DNA of 64,000 nt, from assembly GCA_012184525.1 (NCBI GenBank), contig WOFQ01000008.1, positions 310,001-374,000 of the forward strand, given 5' to 3'. The first letter of the stretch is position 1; every line of letters begins with the position of its first letter. This DNA is from Xenoacremonium recifei. Its lineage: Eukaryota; Ascomycota; Sordariomycetes; Hypocreales; Nectriaceae. The position numbers and the translations under genes are program-made. Below, piece after piece: positions 59,670 to 64,000 of this stretch. The notes under the pieces are model-generated. The model was given only the letters and a program-made list of their open reading frames with translations. It was not told the DNA's origin and searched no databases.

Positions 59670-60954
59670 ATGCTTGCCAGGTCGTGTCTGCGCGCGACGC
59701 GCACCCTCAATGGCCTCTCGAACGGCGCTGCCAACGTCACCAAGGTATGGCACGATTCCTGGACCCAGCTTCCCGTTTACCGAGGGACACTTGCCACCAG
59801 CCCCAACGCACTTGGACGACGCCAATCGCATGAGAACTGCTTTGTATGGGAAGAATCTGGATGCTGATGGTGTTTTATCTGTAGCGTGCGGCTTCCTCGA
59901 GCTCCAGCGCCGCTGGCGATGCCACGGCCAACCGATTGAACGTGGCAGCCGTTGCCTCGACCACCCTCGCCCTCGGATCCATTGCCTGGTACTACCATCT
60001 CTATGGACCTGTCGCCCATGCCATGACGCCTGCTGAGGAGGGGTACGTGATTATTCGACGCGGGGAGGACGGTGTTGGGCTGGTTGCGTGCACCCGGCGT
60101 GCGGCATAAAAGCTACACCAGACGCCTCGAAGCCTGATATCTCTCTGCTAACATATGGCGACAGTCTTCACCCTACCCAGTACCCTTGGGTTCACCAGAA
60201 GTTCTTCAAGACCTTCGACCACCAGGCGTAAGATGATGATTACACAATTGAGTTTCAGGAGCGATTGTTGACACGCCTTAGTCTCCGCCGAGGTTTCCAG
60301 GTTTACCAGGAAGTTTGCGCGTCCTGCCACTCCCTCACCCGAGTTCCCTACCGAGCCCTCGTCGGCACTGTCCTGACTGTCGACGAGGCCAAGGCTCTGG
60401 CCGAGGAGAACGAGTTCCCTGGCGAGCCCGATGAGCAGGGCGAGATCCAGATGCGACCCGGAAAACTGGCCGACTACATGCCCGCCCCCTACAAGAACGA
60501 GGAGGCTGCCCGATTTGCCAACAATGGTGCTCTGCCTCCGGATCTGAGCCTGATTGTCAAGGCCCGACACGGCGGCTGCGATTACATCTTCAGCTTGCTG
60601 ACTGGTTATCCCGAAGAGCCCCCTGCTGGTGTCCAGGTCGCCCCCGGCATGAACTTCAACCCTTTCTTCCCCGGAACCGGTATTGGTATGGCCCGAGTCC
60701 TCTACGACGGTCTCGTCGAGTACGAGGACGAGACCCCCGCCTCGACCTCGCAGATGGCCAAGGATGTTGTCGAGTTCCTCAACTGGGCTGCTGAGCCCGA
60801 GATGGACGACCGAAAGAAGATGGGTATGAAGGTTCTGGTTGTGTCTGCTGGTCTGTGGGCCGTCAGCGTCTGGGTGAAGCGATACAAGTGGGCTTGGCTG
60901 AAGTCGAGGAAGATCGCTTACGACCCTCCTAAGGAGACCAAGGTTCGCCGTTGA
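59670..60954 (+). CDS. cyt1: Cytochrome c1, respiratory complex III
   Basis: Four exons: 59670-59744, 59885-60042, 60165-60227, 60282-60954; 322 residues. It is the heme-bearing subunit that passes electrons from the Rieske protein to cytochrome c at the inner mitochondrial membrane. It has a bipartite presequence: a basic part (MLARSCLRATRTLNGL), then a hydrophobic sorting segment (VAAVASTTLALGSIAWYYHL). YPWVHQKFFKTFDHQALRRG leads to the heme motif C111-A-S-C114-H115. GMNFNPFFPGTGIGMARVLY holds the likely axial Met, and a C-terminal helix (KVLVVSAGLWAVSVWVKRY) anchors the protein. Exon 3 is only 63 nt. The first three introns break the N-terminal third, which hides it from simple frame reading. 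Confidence 0.96.
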
Positions 60955-61661
60955 ACAGAAGGTCTCTAAGTCTCATTTGTATACTAGTCGCCCCCAAGTG
61001 CAGCTCCTTTGTTGGCGGCGGTGGCGGGTAGAAAAGAGGATGGCATGGATGCAAGCCGGGGGGACGGATGTTAGAGTGTAAATCAGATGAATCGTTTCAA
61101 TACCTTATTCAAACTATAATTGCTTCCTAAATACGCAGCGTCTGATGGATTTCCAATCTAGCAATGCAATATTACGAGGGTAGGTACCTACATTTACTAA
61201 GGTAGACCGTGGTTGTAGACATCAAGCACCTCTTACCTCGAAGGTAATCAGGTCATACAGTCAGAGGTGTGCCAATTTCTAAAAGGATGGAACATATCAT
61301 TAGTTTTTAAATACAGGGCTTCCTCATGTGATATGGCATCCACCATGAGAGAGAGCTGATCAGCTTCTCTGCCTACCTAGGCACCCGAGAGCAACCGACA
61401 TTATGAGAGCATGTCGTGATGAGAGTGCTGTAGCAATTAGCAGTTTTGCCCCTAAAAGCCGCTAGGCTCATGAGGTAACCAGGCACTACAGCGGGCAGTC
61501 ACCCGGTAGATAGTTGTACCCAACCGGCATTTAAGGTTAGGATTACTCCGTATATAAGGGGTGATCACGTAGCGAGAATCGCCACGCTACCTCCCCCGAC
61601 GAGTGGCCTCTTTTGCCTCTGACACAAATACCGGAGCAGATCACAAAGAAGGCTAACAACG
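60955..61661. other. Intergenic region, cytochrome c1 to F-box pseudogene
   Basis: This contains the cyt1 3' flank, a perfect 12-nt palindrome GTAGGTACCTAC at 61180-61191 and a TATA box (TATATAAG) at 61551-61558 placed about 110 bases before the F-box start. No other gene is recognised. Confidence 0.5.
61551..61558 (+). promoter_or_regulatory. TATA box before the F-box pseudogene
   Basis: TATATAAG lies 104-111 bases upstream of the start codon at 61662, a usual distance. It shows that the locus still carries a promoter although the coding sequence is broken. Confidence 0.45.
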
Positions 61662-63166
61662 ATGTCGGGCTCTTCTTGGGCTTTGTTGCCGCCGGAGATT
61701 CGGCTACAAATACTGAAGGAAGTCTTGCGCCAGGGGGGTTGCGGCCCCTGCGCGGCTGTCTGCTCAGAATGGAAGGCATTCATTGAGCCGCAGAATTTCT
61801 ACCGACTAGAATTACAGGTATCATGCCTAGAGCAACTTAGCTATATGACCACTCGGACTGCGGGTCTTGTTCGTCAAATTCGGCTGAATATTGAGCTACC
61901 ACGATACTCGTGTCGCTCTTGTCAGTGGCCTGAATCAGGGTCGCGTAAGTCACAGCATAGCTCCATCTTCAGAGCTGCAATACAGAAACTGTTTACTGCC
62001 TTAAGTGTTGGAAACGGACAGACGGCTTAGTGTTAGAGCTCAACACCTTCTCACCTAGCGACTCGGAGCACTAGTTCAAGAATTATTGCATTGGACTAGA
62101 CGCCCGAACCGATGGAGAATCTGAGCAGCAGCAGCAGCAAGAGGCTCCCGCTAGATGGCATGACCCAAAACACGGCTGGATTGATGGCCGGCAGGTTGAG
62201 AGTCCCTCTGCAGACGCTATGTCACGTCTCTTCGCCCCGATATGCTTGAGTCTCCCGAAGAGCATCCCAGAGGTCCACGCAGTGACGCGGCTTGTCATCC
62301 GTCGAGAATGTCGGCGGCAGATTATACCGCCAGTTCTGAGGCTATTGCTACAGAAGCTTCCTCGGCTACAATCTATGGTCTACGAGCCATGGCGCTTTTG
62401 CCGCCGCACCTGGAAGATTGCGTGTGATAAGGGTATGTTGAGGTACCAACTGTTGGATCGACGACCTAATCATTTATTTGCAGAGTTTGCATCCGTGATT
62501 CAAGACGCTCTGCCGAGTCACGTCGAAATGCTCTCGATCTTTGAGGATCCAAATTCTGAGCTTGTGTCGGCAATGCACCGCGATCCGTTGTTCGAGCAGG
62601 TTATCGATGATAACATGACGGCAGGTGCTGAGCTAGTCAGAGCCCTGGTCTTGAGGAGTTGTGAGCTCAAACATCTCTCCATCTCCTTCATGGTTGATGC
62701 CCGGCAATTTTTGGACTCTTTGCAGTCAACTCATTGCTGCTACAAATTACGATCGCTCACACTCACGGCGTCCATCCTCCAAAGAGAATCTCAAAGTAGG
62801 CGAATTGCTTCTTTCTTAAGCGACGCGAGCTCGTTTCCGCAAGAGATGAAGCAGCTCGAACGATTGATACTTTGGAACAGCAAGCGAGGAGAGGCGTGTG
62901 CGGTCATCTATCAGAGGGACAACTCAAGCCAGCAAGCTACTCTGACCTGGCGCGGAACATGGCATTTTGAGCTGAATTACGAAGTGGTAGAATTCTGGAA
63001 GAAGGTCGATCCAGAATTAAACCTCCGAATCGAAAACGAGCAGCTACAGGCAGTCGTCAAACATAACGGTGATGCCATCTACCACTTACGTTTGCCAGGG
63101 GAGGTTATCGATCCGATTTCTGCCCGGCAGCTACGACAGGAAGCATTTGCGGGAGAAGAGGTCTGA
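61662..63166 (+). pseudogene. F-box protein gene, disrupted by a frameshift and a nonsense codon
   Basis: The first part is an F-box protein of the type expanded in Sordariomycetes: SWALLPPEIRLQILKEVLR and CAAVCSEWKAFIEPQNFYRL at residues 4-51. At about 62009 a single base appears to be missing; the frame ends at TAG 62031-62033, while the next frame reads WKRTDGLVLELN and SPSDSEH, the usual family continuation. In that frame TAG at 62072-62074 stands where the family, as I recall it, has Trp (SEHWFKN). The frame then stays open to 63166, with family-like text such as VTRLVIRRECRRQIIPP. A 51-nt in-frame intron is likely at 62433-62483 (GTATGT, TTTGCAG) and contains no stop. F-box proteins select targets for SCF ubiquitin ligases; this copy probably makes none, unless the two breaks are sequencing errors. 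Confidence 0.75.
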
Positions 63167-63623
63167 TGAAGGGTCTTCTTGTTGGCCTCTTATCTATTTC
63201 TTGTTGAAGAGTCGGGTCTAAAAAAAAAGTAAAGTATCTCTTGAGATGGACATGGAGATAGACAGGAAAATTACTGTGCAAGAAACCGTCCAAGTCATAT
63301 TTGTGACGAGAAGCAAAGCGGAGGGAGTAGTACAACACTTCTGGCTTCGAATTGATGATGTTCCCTACGTCCTCACCTACGCGAGAGGGGGGTCACGGTG
63401 GAAATAGTGTTAATATAGTAAATTAACTATTAAGCTAGTCCTAAAAGGACTTATTATTCTCAGGGCCTAAGCCTCTATTAGCTAGAGGACTATTTTTTCC
63501 CCGCTAATACAGCTTTCACAGCTAATATAGTTTCCACAGCCAATACAGCTTTCATTGCTAACACAGCTAATACGGTCAACATATACCTAGCCTTGCTGCC
63601 TTCCCTCCTTTATCAACTGTAAT
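63167..63623. other. AT-rich, repeat-bearing intergenic region
   Basis: After the F-box relic the DNA becomes AT-rich from about 63400. It holds small hairpins (AGTCC/GGACT at 63437-63451; CCTCTA/TAGAGG near 63472-63488) and four 18-nt repeats. It looks like decayed repeat DNA. No intact gene is seen. Confidence 0.5.
63503..63574. repeat. Four tandem imperfect 18-nt units
   Basis: The units begin at 63503, 63521, 63539 and 63557 and follow GCTAATACAGCTTTCACA. Units 1-3 differ mainly by C-to-T type transitions, as RIP would leave; the fourth diverges in its second half. Confidence 0.65.
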
Positions 63624-64000
63624 TCAGTCACAGCTCGCACGCGTACCTGCCTGTAATATGAAATGCCGTAGTGCCCGGCTGGGAGAGTCATCCAAAGTCC
63701 GGACGCTGATCAGGTCACGGCAGACCTCTTTCGGAGACAGCTGTTCCAACAGTTCCAGGTACTCTTGCTTTTGGGCCTGGTAGGGCACGACGATCAGTGT
63801 CGTCCCTCTCTTCGTCAGGTCCTTTACGTTTACAATTGGCGCTGATCTGTATAGGTGAACTCAAATCGCGCACGAGTTATGCGTTTATCGTATTTATAAC
63901 TGATATTCCAAACTGATACTGCAGCAACTCAGGGATTTGGATAAACGCTGCCTGGTAATTGATGCCGTAGCTTCTACACATCCATCGCCGGATTGCGGTT
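63624..64000 (-). pseudogene. Fragment of an SF1 (NFX1/UPF1-like) helicase, cut by the window edge
   Basis: Read on the minus strand, 63914-64000 encodes RRWMCRSYGINYQAAFIQIP and ELLQYQ. An intron at 63847-63913 (GTTTGG, TATACAG) joins to SAPIVNVKDLTKRGTTLIVV, then PYQAQKQEYLELLEQLSP and ISVRTLDDSPS. VPYQAQ with RTLDDS corresponds to the last motifs of the AAA_12 helicase domain found in NFX1-type and UPF1-like RNA helicases. After SPS the expected acidic motif V/VI text does not follow; the frame gives RALRHFILQ and stops at 63624-63626, and another frame looks no better. The 3' end therefore seems broken near the AT-rich repeats. The 5' part lies outside the window, so whether the rest is intact is unknown. 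Confidence 0.5.

Noticed and set aside
1..64000. CRISPR arrays, rRNA and tRNA genes
   Set aside because: No regular repeat-spacer pattern, no 5S-like sequence and no convincing A-box/B-box pair was found by eye on either strand.

Overview
The window is nuclear DNA of a filamentous ascomycete, most likely a Sordariomycete and possibly Hypocreales. Evidence: short introns of about 49-75 nt with GTRNGT donors and CTRAC-type branch points, CT-rich leaders, palindromic ACCTAGGT-type intergenic motifs, and a protein set typical of plant-degrading moulds (GH7 cellobiohydrolase with CBM1, CVNH protein, many Zn2Cys6 regulators). The species cannot be named from the sequence. Exon joins were worked out by hand from splice signals and frame.

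Left part (1-24.4 kb), accessory and carbohydrate-related: a class V aminotransferase of the molybdenum cofactor sulfurase type without a MOSC domain; an unrecognised TPR-like protein; two large Zn2Cys6 transcription factors transcribed away from each other over 2.2 kb; a small membrane-anchored or secreted cyanovirin-N (CVNH) protein; an eight-exon MFS sugar transporter; and, convergent with it, a GH7 cellobiohydrolase with a very long linker.

Middle (24.4-42.2 kb), mostly housekeeping: an SFH1/SNF5-type chromatin remodelling subunit, a CAP/PR-1 secreted protein, mitochondrial ZIM17, the giant SSU-processome protein UTP20 in divergent arrangement with a CWF19L1/Drn1-like protein, and the mitotic phosphatase CDC25.

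A stretch of about 7.9 kb (42.2-50.1 kb) upstream of CDC25 has no convincing gene. Its distal part (about 48.3-49.9 kb) is AT-rich.

Right part (50.1-64 kb): POL5, convergent with the proteasome alpha-7 subunit PRE10 (whose first coding exon is only the ATG); an unrecognised Gln/Pro-rich protein with a long CT-rich leader; RanGAP RNA1 divergent from cytochrome c1; then a decayed edge with an F-box pseudogene (one frameshift and one nonsense codon), an AT-rich zone with four 18-nt repeats, and a truncated SF1 helicase fragment running off the end.

No single unprecedented system is evident. The best candidates for a second look are the TF-TF-CVNH-transporter-GH7 neighbourhood, the anchored CVNH protein, the odd GH7 linker and the gene-free block.
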